Shown here: in pieces, positions 1-10,600 of the stretch
How the letters are laid out: each line of letters starts with the position of its first letter
Position numbering within the stretch: the stretch's first letter is position 1
From: Cafeteria roenbergensis
Taxonomy: Eukaryota > Sar > Bigyra > Bicosoecida > Cafeteriaceae
Assembly: GCA_008330645.1 (NCBI GenBank)
Contig: VLTN01000030.1
Span: forward strand, 200,001-264,000
DNA: 64,000 nucleotides
Direction of reading: 5' to 3'
Translations under genes and position numbers: made by a program
Notes under the pieces: generated by a model
Seen by the model: only the letters and a program-made list of their open reading frames with translations
The model's database searches: none
Told to the model about the DNA's origin: nothing

Positions 1-1287
1 GATGTGGTTTTGATGCCGGAGTCGACTCTGCGTCTGGGCCAAGATGCTGACGACGTGGTGGTGGGAGGTGCTGACGACGTCGTGATTCGGGGACGGCAAC
101 GATCAATTGCCAGTCATGAGCACATCATCGCACCAGCGCAGAGTGGCGAAACCGCTCTGTCGGCGCGGCAACGTCAGGCCGTCGCTGCCAGGGAGGTGAC
201 CCCACTCGCACCGATCCAGTCGCCGTCGTCGCCAGCACCACCACCACCAGCAGCAGCACCACCACGAGATACCCAGGCAACACCGTCACAGCAGGCTGCG
301 GCGGCGGCGGCGGCGGCGGCGGCGGCTTCGGCGGCGGCGGCGGCGGCGGCGGCGGCTTCGGGCAGACGACTGAGGCGGAAACGGTCCCGCCAACAGCGAT
401 CCGACGACGACTCCGGGAGCGAAGTGTCTGGTAGAGCTACCGGCTCTGCCAGGGATAGGTCCGGGCTGGGGTCGCTGGGAGCTCAGCGCGCCGGAGCAGG
501 GCGGCCAGCGCGGCCCGTGAGGCCCCGGCGTGCCGGTGGCAGGCACATGTCACCCTCGTCAGCTGACGCCGGTGTGTATGAAGGCAAAGTGGCTCTGCAT
601 GCTGGCAGAGCAGCGTTGCGGCAGCACGCGGTGCATGCGTTTGCAAGGGCGGGTGGCAGCGCGTCAGCTGACCATCAAGACGGCGAGTTCGCTTCACCGG
701 TCGACGAGGAGGAGTCAGACTCCTCCCCTGGAGACAGCAGCTGCAGTGACAGCAGTGGCGCTGAAAGCGATGATGGTCAAAGAGCCGGCAGGAGCGCGGC
801 GGACCCTGACCAGCTGGTGATGTCGTCAGACTCTGATTCAGGGAGGAGTCACTCAGGGCCGATGTCCGATAGCAACGAGGATGCGCAGGAGGGGTCTGAC
901 CCCTCCACGGACTCCGCAGTCTCGAGTGACTCGGAGCCAGCGACGGTTTCCGGCCTCAAGCAACGCAGACGCAAGCCCCAGCGGACGGCGAACAGGAGGA
1001 CGTCAGCGCCCCGGAAGGATCGGGGCAGAGCTGTGCCGTCGGCGCGTGCGGCCGCCAGCTCGCCGCCCCTGCCGCGGCCACGCTCCCACGGTGGGGAGCC
1101 CCGATCACTGGGCGACGCAGCGAGTCGCCGGACGAATCTCGCGTCGCTCTCGCTGCATCGTGCAGGCCCGCCGGCCGGCTCTGCCAACAGGCTCACAACA
1201 GGAGCGGTTTCACTGCTGTCTCTTGGGCAGAGCCATAGGCAGAGCCGCGCATCGCCCTTGGCAGCGGGCACGGCGCGGCCAGCGTGA
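1..1287 (+). CDS. 3' part of a gene for a low-complexity, probably disordered protein (5' end outside window)
   Basis: The frame is open from the first base and ends at TGA 1285-1287, giving 428 residues of an unknown protein. No folded domain is visible. It starts with an acidic/Val stretch, then Pro/Ser-rich sequence, a poly-Ala tract coded by GCG repeats (297-360), a short Arg/Lys cluster that could be a nuclear signal, and Asp/Ser/Glu-rich acidic blocks (about residues 235-320) followed by a basic Ser/Arg/Pro tail. The style matches the tails of the other giant proteins here. The recurring DNA words GGCTCTGCC, GCGAAACCGC and GTCAGCTGAC occur in it. It converges on the kinase gene, with about 350 bp between the stops. 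The function must lie in the missing N-terminal part. Confidence 0.6.
   Translation, partial: DVVLMPESTLRLGQDADDVVVGGADDVVIRGRQRSIASHEHIIAPAQSGETALSARQRQAVAAREVTPLAPIQSPSSPAPPPPAAAPPRDTQATPSQQAAAAAAAAAAASAAAAAAAAASGRRLRRKRSRQQRSDDDSGSEVSGRATGSARDRSGLGSLGAQRAGAGRPARPVRPRRAGGRHMSPSSADAGVYEGKVALHAGRAALRQHAVHAFARAGGSASADHQDGEFASPVDEEESDSSPGDSSCSDSSGAESDDGQRAGRSAADPDQLVMSSDSDSGRSHSGPMSDSNEDAQEGSDPSTDSAVSSDSEPATVSGLKQRRRKPQRTANRRTSAPRKDRGRAVPSARAAASSPPLPRPRSHGGEPRSLGDAASRRTNLASLSLHRAGPPAGSANRLTTGAVSLLSLGQSHRQSRASPLAAGTARPA
297..360. repeat. GCG trinucleotide repeat coding poly-Ala
   Basis: This is two runs of GCG, each closed by GCTTCG, inside the first gene, and they encode two Ala tracts separated by Ser. 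The imperfect TTCG interruption is itself duplicated, which suggests growth by slippage or unequal exchange. Confidence 0.9.
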
Positions 1288-1639
1288 CGGACCCCTGATC
1301 GAGCTATTGTCCAATGGCTCGACGGGTCTGGCCAGTGGTATGTGCCGCCGCAGCCCTTGCGGCAGAGCCATCGGTGCAGCCCTTGCGGCAGAGCCATCGG
1401 TGGCGGCTCAGTGACTTGCCGCGCCGAGAGGTCACGGCGTGACTGGCGGCGGCAGCAGAGGCGTGACTGGCGGCGGCAGCAGCGACGTGTGTGGCGGCGG
1501 CAGCGGCAGCGTTTGTGATTGCTCAAGGGTTGAACCTAGGCTTGGCTGACCACACCAGTCGCGTCGTATCCACCCACCACTGACACACTGCGCCTCATCG
1601 TTGCGTGACGCACCCGATCAAAGCCCAATCACCCGCGCA
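1288..1639. other. Convergent intergenic region between two 3' ends
   Basis: This is about 350 bp between the stops of the left-edge gene and the giant kinase gene. It holds two tandem copies of a 26-bp unit that contains GGCAGAGCC (1350-1401), and two near copies of a GCGTGACTGGCGGCGGCAGCAG unit around 1437-1484. No gene was found. Confidence 0.6.
1350..1401. repeat. Two tandem copies of a 26-bp unit carrying GGCAGAGCC
   Basis: Units 1350-1375 and 1376-1401 are identical and each contains the recurring word GGCAGAGCC. They show one of the word family duplicating outside a reading frame. Confidence 0.9.
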
Positions 1640-4600
1640 TCAATCCTCAGTCATCTGCACCAGCCGCACAAGCGCCGTGACCTCCGAAGCGCGCAGTCCC
1701 GCCAAGGCAGCGTCGGCCTCCGCTGCCGCCTCCGCTGCCGCTGCCGCTGCCGCCTCCACGTCTGCCGCAGCCGCCGCCTTGTCCACTGGCGCACGCTGCG
1801 GCGGGGTCTGTGAGTGCCCCGGAGACGACGACGGCGAAGGGTCCTGCGCGGTTTCAGGACCGTCATTCTCCGGCTCTGCCACTTCTTCAAGCCGCCGCAA
1901 CGCTGCAACGGCTCTCTCAAAGGCTGGCTCGCCAATTCGTCGTCTGAGTCCGGCAACCACATGAGCGGAGCGACGCATGCCTGGGGTCCCTGGCGCGGAG
2001 ACTCCGAGCGACGCGGGGTCGCTCGTTGAGTCATAGTCGCTCCGGGCATGGTCCCGTGGCGACTGGGCTGCAGAGCCGTCCGACGGCTTCACCGGCGACG
2101 CGGCCCCCACACGGGGCGATGCGATCGACCCCATGGAACCTCGCGAAACCGCGTCGGAAGGATTCGGTGATGGCTGCATGGGGCCCTGGCTGGGGTACGA
2201 GGCCGCCTCTCCAGACGGAGCGAACCCTGACGAATCAGCTGCCGCCGGTGCCGCTGCCGCTGCCGCCGGTGCCGGTGCCGCTGCCGGTGCCACAGCCGAT
2301 GCCGCTGCCCCAGACGCAGTCGCTGCCACAGTCGCAGCCGGCGGGTGAGCAACACTCCTCTGGAGACCCTCGGCCGCTTCGAGCAGCTGCTGAGCCCCGC
2401 GGCAGTCGTCAATGGCCTCGCTCAGGGCCCCGACGTCGTCTGACCCGTCGTCTGACCCGTCGTCTGACCCGTTGAGCGACTCGAACTCACCGGACGCGTC
2501 ATGCTGACCGCGAGCAGCACCGTCATCGACGAATTCGTCAATCGCAGCGAGAGACGCACCACTTGACCGGACACCTCCGACTAAGGCACCATCGGCAGAG
2601 CCAGACACCGGCCCTGCCACTACGGTCTCGAGAGGCGCCCCACCCGTGCGCGTCGCCGAGCCAGCCACTGCGCTGGAGGCTGCAGCCCCTGCAGCCGAGC
2701 GACCCCTGCCACTCTCGGGGTCATGTGCAAGGGGCCCTGCATCCCGATCTGCAACTGCAACTGCAACTGCAGCCTGAGCCGCAGAGGGTCCTCGGCGTCG
2801 GGTGCCACGGCGTCGTGACGGCGCTTCAGGAGCAGATGCCGCGCGGTTTCGCAGCAGCGACTCATCCCAGTCGAAACCGACGTCTGCACCGTCATCGGCA
2901 CCGGAGCCCTCACCATAGACCATGCGACGTCCGGAAGGATTTGCGGCAGAGCCGTCGTCCACTTCGTCCCCGCCGTGGGCCGGACCGCTGGACAGATCGT
3001 CCCTGCCAGCGCCGCTGGTTCCGGGGACGGCCTCTCCGAGCTCGACACGGGATCCTTCCGTTTCCGGCTCTGCCGTGTTCCATCTCGCGCCAGTCGCTTG
3101 GGCAAGCAGCTGCAGCGTCGCTCGGAATCCTGCCATAACTCCACGGCGCGCCGACTGCTCTGCTGAGCGACGCACCGAGTCTGTGTCAACGTCGACGTCG
3201 TTGTCCACTTCGCCTCTGTCGCCGCCAACAGCCCCGCCCGGCGTGGTGCTCGCAGCTGCCGCCCGGGGACCGTCCTGGCCAACGGCTCTGCCGCTTCCGG
3301 GCGCTCCGGCTCTGCCGCTTCCGGGCGCTCCGGCTCTGCCGCCTGCGCCCGGCTCTGCCGATGGTGAAACCGCAGATGAAGGGGTTTTGCTGCCGCTGGC
3401 TGCCTTGCGAGCGGTTTCGCGGCCATGGCGCGCCGCAGCGTTGGGGGGTGACAGCAGCTGCGGCGGGGCCGACGTCGGGTCAGTCGTGCTCGCGCGGTTG
3501 CTGTCGCTGCCGTCAGCTGACGGAAGGAGTCCCTCATAGCCCTTCGGCACAACAGTTCCGCCGAACTCGAAACCGCCCTTCTTGGATCCCTGCTTCTTGC
3601 GGTTTCGCCACGGTTTCGCCCCGTCCTCGCCCTTCCTGACAGCGTCGCGTGTCCTGGGGCCAGTCCGCGCGGACGCTGGCCGACGCGGCTCTACCGGGGC
3701 TGGCGTTGAGTGGGGAACGGCACCGGCGTGGCTGCGAGCCGACGTCGGGTCAGCGGTTGCGCCAGTCGCGATGGAGGTCGGCAGAGCTGGGGAGTGCGCT
3801 GACTTGGTCCCAACTGCAACTGCGGGAGGGCCCGCGCGGTTTCGCAGCCGGGGCCCTGTGGCCTTGGAGGAGGGCTTCGGACCGTGCGTGTCCGATGAAT
3901 CTGCTCCACGAGATGCCGGGGTGATTGGCAGCTGAGCCGCTGGTGACCCGGCTGTGCTGGCGAAGGGGTTGCTGGACGGTGACGCGTGCTCCGCCGGAAG
4001 TGACTCGTCGGTGACTGGCTGATGACTTGCAGCAGATGTCCCTGCGGCAGCGCCGCCAGATCCAGATGCAGAGCCCGATCCGACAGAGCTTCTTCGCCCG
4101 GGGCTCTTGTTGGTGCGGCTCGGGCGGTTTCGCCTGAGTCCCTCAACGGTGCCTGCCACCATCTCGAGCGAGTCGGCCAGCTGGGCCAACATCGCGCTGC
4201 TCACGAGAGCGGTCGAAGGACCAACATCGTCGGCGCCAGCGGCAGAGCCGTCCAGAGACTCGCCATCAGCAGCAGCAGCAGCTTCATCGGTATCGCCGGT
4301 TTCACCGGCTTCACCGGTTTCGCGGTCGTCGACGTTGGCATGGACGTCGTCGCAGACGTCGGCTCGAGGCTCTGACGACAGCGTCACCCCCGCTCGCAAT
4401 GCGTGTTCCGGCCGCCGCTGGGCCATAGACGCCTCATGCTGCAGTGACGTCATCCGATGGAGCCGGTAGAGCTCCCCCTGCACTTCGTCACGCTGTTCGT
4501 CCGACGACACACTGCTGTCGTCCTCGTCACCGGCGAAACCGCCCGCTCGCAGAGCGAAACCGCTGCGGGTGTGGCGAGAGTGTGACGCCCGCCCACTCAT

Positions 4601-7600
4601 GCTCGCGCCCGACGGCGCGACCGACTCCCTGCCTGGGGTCACTCCGGTTGCAGTTGAAGCAGCCCCCGGAGAGTCGTGGTGGAAGGGCACCACCCCGACG
4701 AGGCGACTCCGCCTGCGAGGCAGAGCCGAAGCCGGTGACAGCACATCGCCCGGAGACGACGCCGCCGCCGGCGACGACGGGCCCGCCGCCACCGCCGCCG
4801 TGGTCGTCGTCATCGCTGTTGCAGTTGCAGTTGCCGCCACAAGAGTGGCAGCCGAATTGTCGGTGTCAGACGTCGCTGGAGCCGCTGCAGTGACTCCTGC
4901 GGAGGCGTCAGCTGACTCGCCAATCACGCCACCAGCCACCGACGTCTCTCGGCCGCTCGGCTTGCGGACAAACAATCTCCCGGGCTCTGCCCCTCTTGGA
5001 CCTACATCCGGGGATGGAGCGACTTCACTGACCTCTGTTCTCGTCATTCCGACCGAAGTCACCATCATCGCTCTGCCGCCGTCCATCGCGACGGCGGCAG
5101 CACGTGCTCGGCGAACGGCGGCTTCGCGATCGACAGGTGACCACCTTCCGATGGTGCCGTGACTGGGCTGCCACTTCACTGCCGACGACGTGACAGCCCC
5201 TGAAGCCGGTGGGGCAACTGCAACTGAAGACTGGCTGGCAGAGCCCGTGGCGTGCGTTGCACGGGTAGAAGCAGCCGCAGTTGCAGTTGCAGTTGCATTT
5301 GCAGTTGCAGCTGGATGCTTGGCCGCGCTCGCATTGGCAGATGCTGCAGGCGAATCAGCTGACGATGGCGTGCTGTCAGCTGACCGCCGCACCACGATGG
5401 CAAGGGCAGGCATGCCTCGTCGATCGCTGAGCGACGCTGCATCGCTCAGCCGAGACCCTGAATGGCACGACGCTGCCGATGCCGACACCGACGCAGGGCT
5501 AAGAGCACTCTGCCCGGAAGCCGCAGCCCCGCCGTCACCGGAGGCATCACAAGCGCCGCCGCCGCCGCCGCCGCCGCCGTCGCTTCCCCCAACGGCACCC
5601 TCCTTGGCGGTGCTCTCCACGGCCGTGCCCTCCTTGGCGGTGCCGTCCGAGCTGGTGGCTCTGCCGCTCCGGCCTCTGCCAGCGAGGTCCGGGAGCGGTG
5701 CGGGAGCCACTTCGCGCGAAACCGCTGCCGATCCTTCCAGCCCAAGCGCCTGGGCAGCGGCTGCCTCGGCCATGACACGGTGCTGATGGGCAGGTGAAAG
5801 CATGCTGATGGTTGGCTGGCCGGGTGAGCGCCCTCCAGCAAGGTCAGACGACGATCCCTGCCGACGTCCGGGCCGCGCCCTTCCAGCTCTACCCGTCCCA
5901 CTTCGCACTGTAGATCCTCCTTCGGCACCCTCTGGGAAGGATCCATCGCCTCTTTTCGCGGTTTCACGGGATTGCTCGGCGCCCACCATCGGCGTCCAGT
6001 CGACTAGACGGGGCGAAGCGGCCACTGCCTCTGCCAGCCCGGGTCCGACCCCAATCTCGTCCAAGTCATCTCCGCATCCTCTGGTCAAAGATTCATCGCT
6101 GGCCGTTGACCCGCCAACAGATGAAACCGCCTCTGATTCCGAGTCACTCGGCGAATCGACCACCGCGTCGTCAGCCTCGTCGTATCGGCCAATCATTATC
6201 CCGTGCTGGACCGCTGTGGCACTGGAGGTGGATGGCACCTGCGCAGACGCCGAAGCCTGGGCAGAGCCCGTGTCGGCGCTGCCAGCACCACCAGCACCAG
6301 CAGCACCAGCAGCACCAGCACCAGCGCCAGTGGCGGAACCAGCACCAGCCCCCCCCGCACCAGATGCTGCTGCCGTTGCGGCTTCGATCTCACCCGCCAG
6401 CGCGGCAAATCGTTTGGCCGCCCACACCGCCCGTCGCTCCGACCTGGACCTGCCGGCAGAGCTGGAGGAGGTGACAGCTACTTGGGTGGATTGGGGTGAC
6501 TGACGGCTGACTGACGACTGATGGCGGGGAGCGGACGCTGGCATCACGCGCCCGTCAACCAGTGGCGACGAGAGGGCCCTTCCAGGCGGAGACGTTGCCA
6601 GCTGAAACGACGACGACCGAATGTGTAGCGACTGGGGGGCCCTTGAGGGCACTGGCTTGGGGCCCTGCCGCTCATGAGCGGTTTCGCCGGCAGAGCCAGC
6701 GTGAATCGCAGCCCAATCAGCAAGTCCCCCGCCTGCCTCCAGCTCGTCGACGTCGCTGGTTTCACCGCCGACGTCGTCCAACTCCGCATCGAGCTCCGCA
6801 TCCGTGAGCGGGTCAGCTGAAACTGTTGAGAGCGCCCCACCCGGGGCGAGGCGATCCGTCGGCGGCGCATGATGGGGTGACGCTCGGTGGATGGACTGAT
6901 GACTGTCCGGTGACCGTCCACTGTTGCCCCCGAACGCTGTCGTGAACGATGTCGCACGAAGCAGCGATTGACGAACTGCCCTATTCAACGCCACCGACAG
7001 CTCTGCCGAGCGCTCAGCTGACTGCTCCCTCCAAGCCATGAAACCGCTCGGAGACGCCAAGGCAGAGCGACTGCTACCGCGATGATGACTGGCGGGTGAT
7101 GGATGGCGGACTGGGGACTGATGTTGGCATGCAGCCGCTTCCCTCTCCGACTCGTGCGGCGAGTCGTCGCTCGGCTCCGCGGCGGTTTCACGATCGGCGT
7201 CTCTCACAGCGTCTCTCACGGCGTCTGCATGCGAGTGAAGCTCCCTTGCAAGTCGCCGCATCCTTCCAGCCGATGAAACCGTGTCTGCGATTGACGAGCC
7301 GTCGCTCGCAGCCGCAGCCAGCGAATGCCCCGTCCCAACGAAGTGCCTCTGGTCGGCTGTGTAGCTCTGCCCGTCGACGTCCGAACCCACGCTGTCGTCA
7401 TCATGCTCTTCGTCGTCGTTTTCGTCGGCGTCGGCGTCGTCGGCGTACCGATCATCGCAGTCGTCGTCGTCGTCGTCGGCGTTGGCGTCGTCGACGTCGT
7501 CACCAGTGCCAGCTCCTTGGTCGGCAGAGCCGGCTGCCGCGTGATGGCCGAGTGATGTCGCGGTTTCGTCTGCACCCACGATTTGGCGCACTCGTGCGGC

Positions 7601-10600
7601 GAGTGACGGGCGGCCCGCGGCGAAACCGCTGGCAGGCGGGGGGACACCGTCCCCGGCCGTCGCTGCAGGCACCCCGGCGGAGTCGCTCACCACCCCGGCG
7701 GAGTCGCTCACCACCCCGGCGGAGTCGCTCACCACCCCGGCGGAGTCGCTCACCATCCCAGCAGCGCCCGCCGCGGAGCCACAGACGTCGTCGTCGCCAC
7801 CGGCGCCAGCGTCGCCACCGGCGCCATCGTCGCCACCGGCGTCTCTGCCGTCCGTAGCGGCGCTGCTGCCGGAACCCCGCTCAGAGTCGCGCTGCGTCGT
7901 TCTCTCGCCTGGTTCTGCTGACGCGAGAGCGTGTCGCAGCGCGTCGCTCAAAGCAGAGCCGATCCTGCCGGACGACGCGGTCAGCTGACCGCTGTGGGCG
8001 AGGCGATCGCTCGTGCCGTCCTGACTGTGACCAGTGTCGGTAGAGCCCACGGACGGCAGAGCCCGACGGACGTCGGCAGCACGCGGGGCCAGTGGGGGGA
8101 GGGGCGGCGTGGACAGCGGAGACGAAGTGGCAGAGCCAGACATGAGATGATCTTGGGGACCATCATCGCCCGCCGTCCCACGGCCAGTCACCCCGGCATC
8201 ACAGTCGCTCGCAGCGGGCAGCGGCGCAGCTGGGACGTGACCCGCGTAACCGCCTCCCGCCATTGCGATGCCTGCCACCGCTGCGTCGCTGTCATCGGCA
8301 GAGCTGCTGTCGTCGTCGTCATCTGAGCCATGCTTCGAGACCCCACTGCCAGTTTGACGGGCCCATGACAGGGCCCCATCCGTTGCGCCGAGACACGTTC
8401 CCCCGATGGCAGGCAGGCATCCTGAGCCAGGGACCAGCTGACCAGTATCTGACTGGCCTCTGATGGCATCATGATGAGCGCTGGATTGCGTGTCGTCCGC
8501 AGGGCGCAAGGCGCTTGGGGCTTCAGCTGTGGCGGTTGCGGTTGCGGTTGGGGCTGTCCCGTCACCGTTTGGCTGAGTCTTCACTGCAACTGCCGGCGTC
8601 GGCTGCGGTTTCGCGAGTGACCCCATGAGGGCCAGCGCCCTCATCGATCGCTCGCGCGCCAGCAGGTCGGCATCCGTTCCGGTGAGAGTGTTGGTCGCGG
8701 TCCGGCCGCCACGGCGGTGATGGGACCGTGAGCGGGAGCGACTGCGTTCAGCTGACACACCTCCGCCACGATGGCGGCGGCGGGATGGCTGGCGATGCTG
8801 GTCGTGGTGACTGCTGCGGCTGGAGCTCCGGCCGACGTCGCGAGCACTGTCACCGTGGCGGTTTCGCGACCAACGGCCCCGTTGAGGATGTCTGTCAGGA
8901 GTTGAAGCGTCTTCTGATGGAGTCTTGATCTGGGAGTGATGGGTCCGTGACTCGGACCTGACTTGTGAACCGTTGGCACTATCGAGCCCACTGCCGCCGT
9001 CTCCGCTGGGGATACCAGTATCAGGCAGCTCTGCCGCATGCAGTGCGTGGCTCTGCCCGTGCACTTTGCTTTCGACGTCTTGATGACCGTTTCCATGTGC
9101 GGGACCGACCTCTGACGCCACTTCGCCGGTGTCTGACCCGGCATGAAACTCCGCACTGCCACGAACTCCGCTTCTGCTGCTGATTCCAGCCCCGTGTGGG
9201 CCGTCCGGGCGCCGGTGTCGACGACGACGACGACGACGGCGGTGGCGCTGCCGCCGACTGCTGCCGCTGCCGCTGCCGCTGCGGCTGCCGCTATCACTAC
9301 CGCTGCCGCTATCGCTACCGCAAGCGCTGCCGCTGCGGCTGCGGCTGCCGCTGTTTGGTGCGAAACCGCCGCCACCTGTTCGCCCAGCGCCTGAACCGCC
9401 TTCCGATGTGCTGCCGTCGTCCCCGCCGCCGCCGCCGCCACCACCGCCGCCGTGGCTGCCGCCGCCGTCGCTGTTGCTGCTGCTGCTGCCTGCTTTGAAG
9501 ACGTCGTCGTCGACCACCACTCCGCTCACCTCGAAGGCTCTACCTGACTCGGCAAATCCTTCCGGAAGTGAAGTTGCTGGACTTGCAACCGCACCGGGGC
9601 TCTGCCGCGCCCAGTCCGCAGGCAACCCAGCCTGCCTGCTGATTGCTGGCTGACTGCCTCCTGACGGACCGCTGATGTGCCCACCAGCTGCGGCGGAGGC
9701 TGTCGCGCCCGCGGCCGCTGGCCACGCCGCCCTGTGCCCCGCCGATCGCTTGGCCGTCAGCGGGCGGGGGCCTGGCGGCGGGGGCGGAGGCGACGCTTGC
9801 AGCGCCCGTTGCGACGGCGAAACCGCGAGCGCAACCTCTGATCCTGCCGGCGGAGTCGTGCCTGCAGCCGTTGCTGCAGATGACGCAACCTGTCCCATCA
9901 CGGCGACTGCACGTGCCGCCAGCTCCGCGCCCTCGTCTGACCCCTCCCTGTGGTCAGACCCTTCCCTGTGGTCAGACCCCTCCGCGTGGTCAGACGCGCG
10001 GCCTGCTCCACCGGCGGCAGCACCGACGTTCAACGCACCGGCTCCAACGTGATCTGCGGATGGAGACGCAGAGTCAGTGGCGCCACCGTCTTGACGGGCG
10101 TTGCCAGCGCCAGCCGCGAAACCGCCCGGGTGACCGCCACTCTTTTGGTCGACAGCCGGTGACAGAGCCAGGCCGGACGAAAACGCTCCGGCAGGCCGAC
10201 CGAGTCGGCGAAACAAATGGCCGGGAGGTGGAAGAGCGGATTTGGCACGCTGGTGGTGATGTCTCCTTGACCCGCCAGTGACGTCGCCGCCAGCAGACGT
10301 GTCGCGCGAGTCTCGTCCTGACCCGGAGCTGCTGCGCTCAGGCCGGCTCCGAGTTTCCGTTGCACCGGCTCTCAAGGGTCCGACCCTCCTTCCGCGAGCA
10401 GGAGGTGCCACTCCGTGTCGCTGATGATGGTCCATGCCGCCCAGGTCATCGTCGTGCGGCGTCGTGCCAGGAGGCGCTGATGACCTGGACGTGATGGACC
10501 GGTGACGGGCAGAGCCGCTGGCATCGCGGTCGCGCCTTCGCACGCCCGGCGGAGCAGCAGGGGACCCCCCACGGGGCCCTCGTGGTTGCAGTTGCGGTTG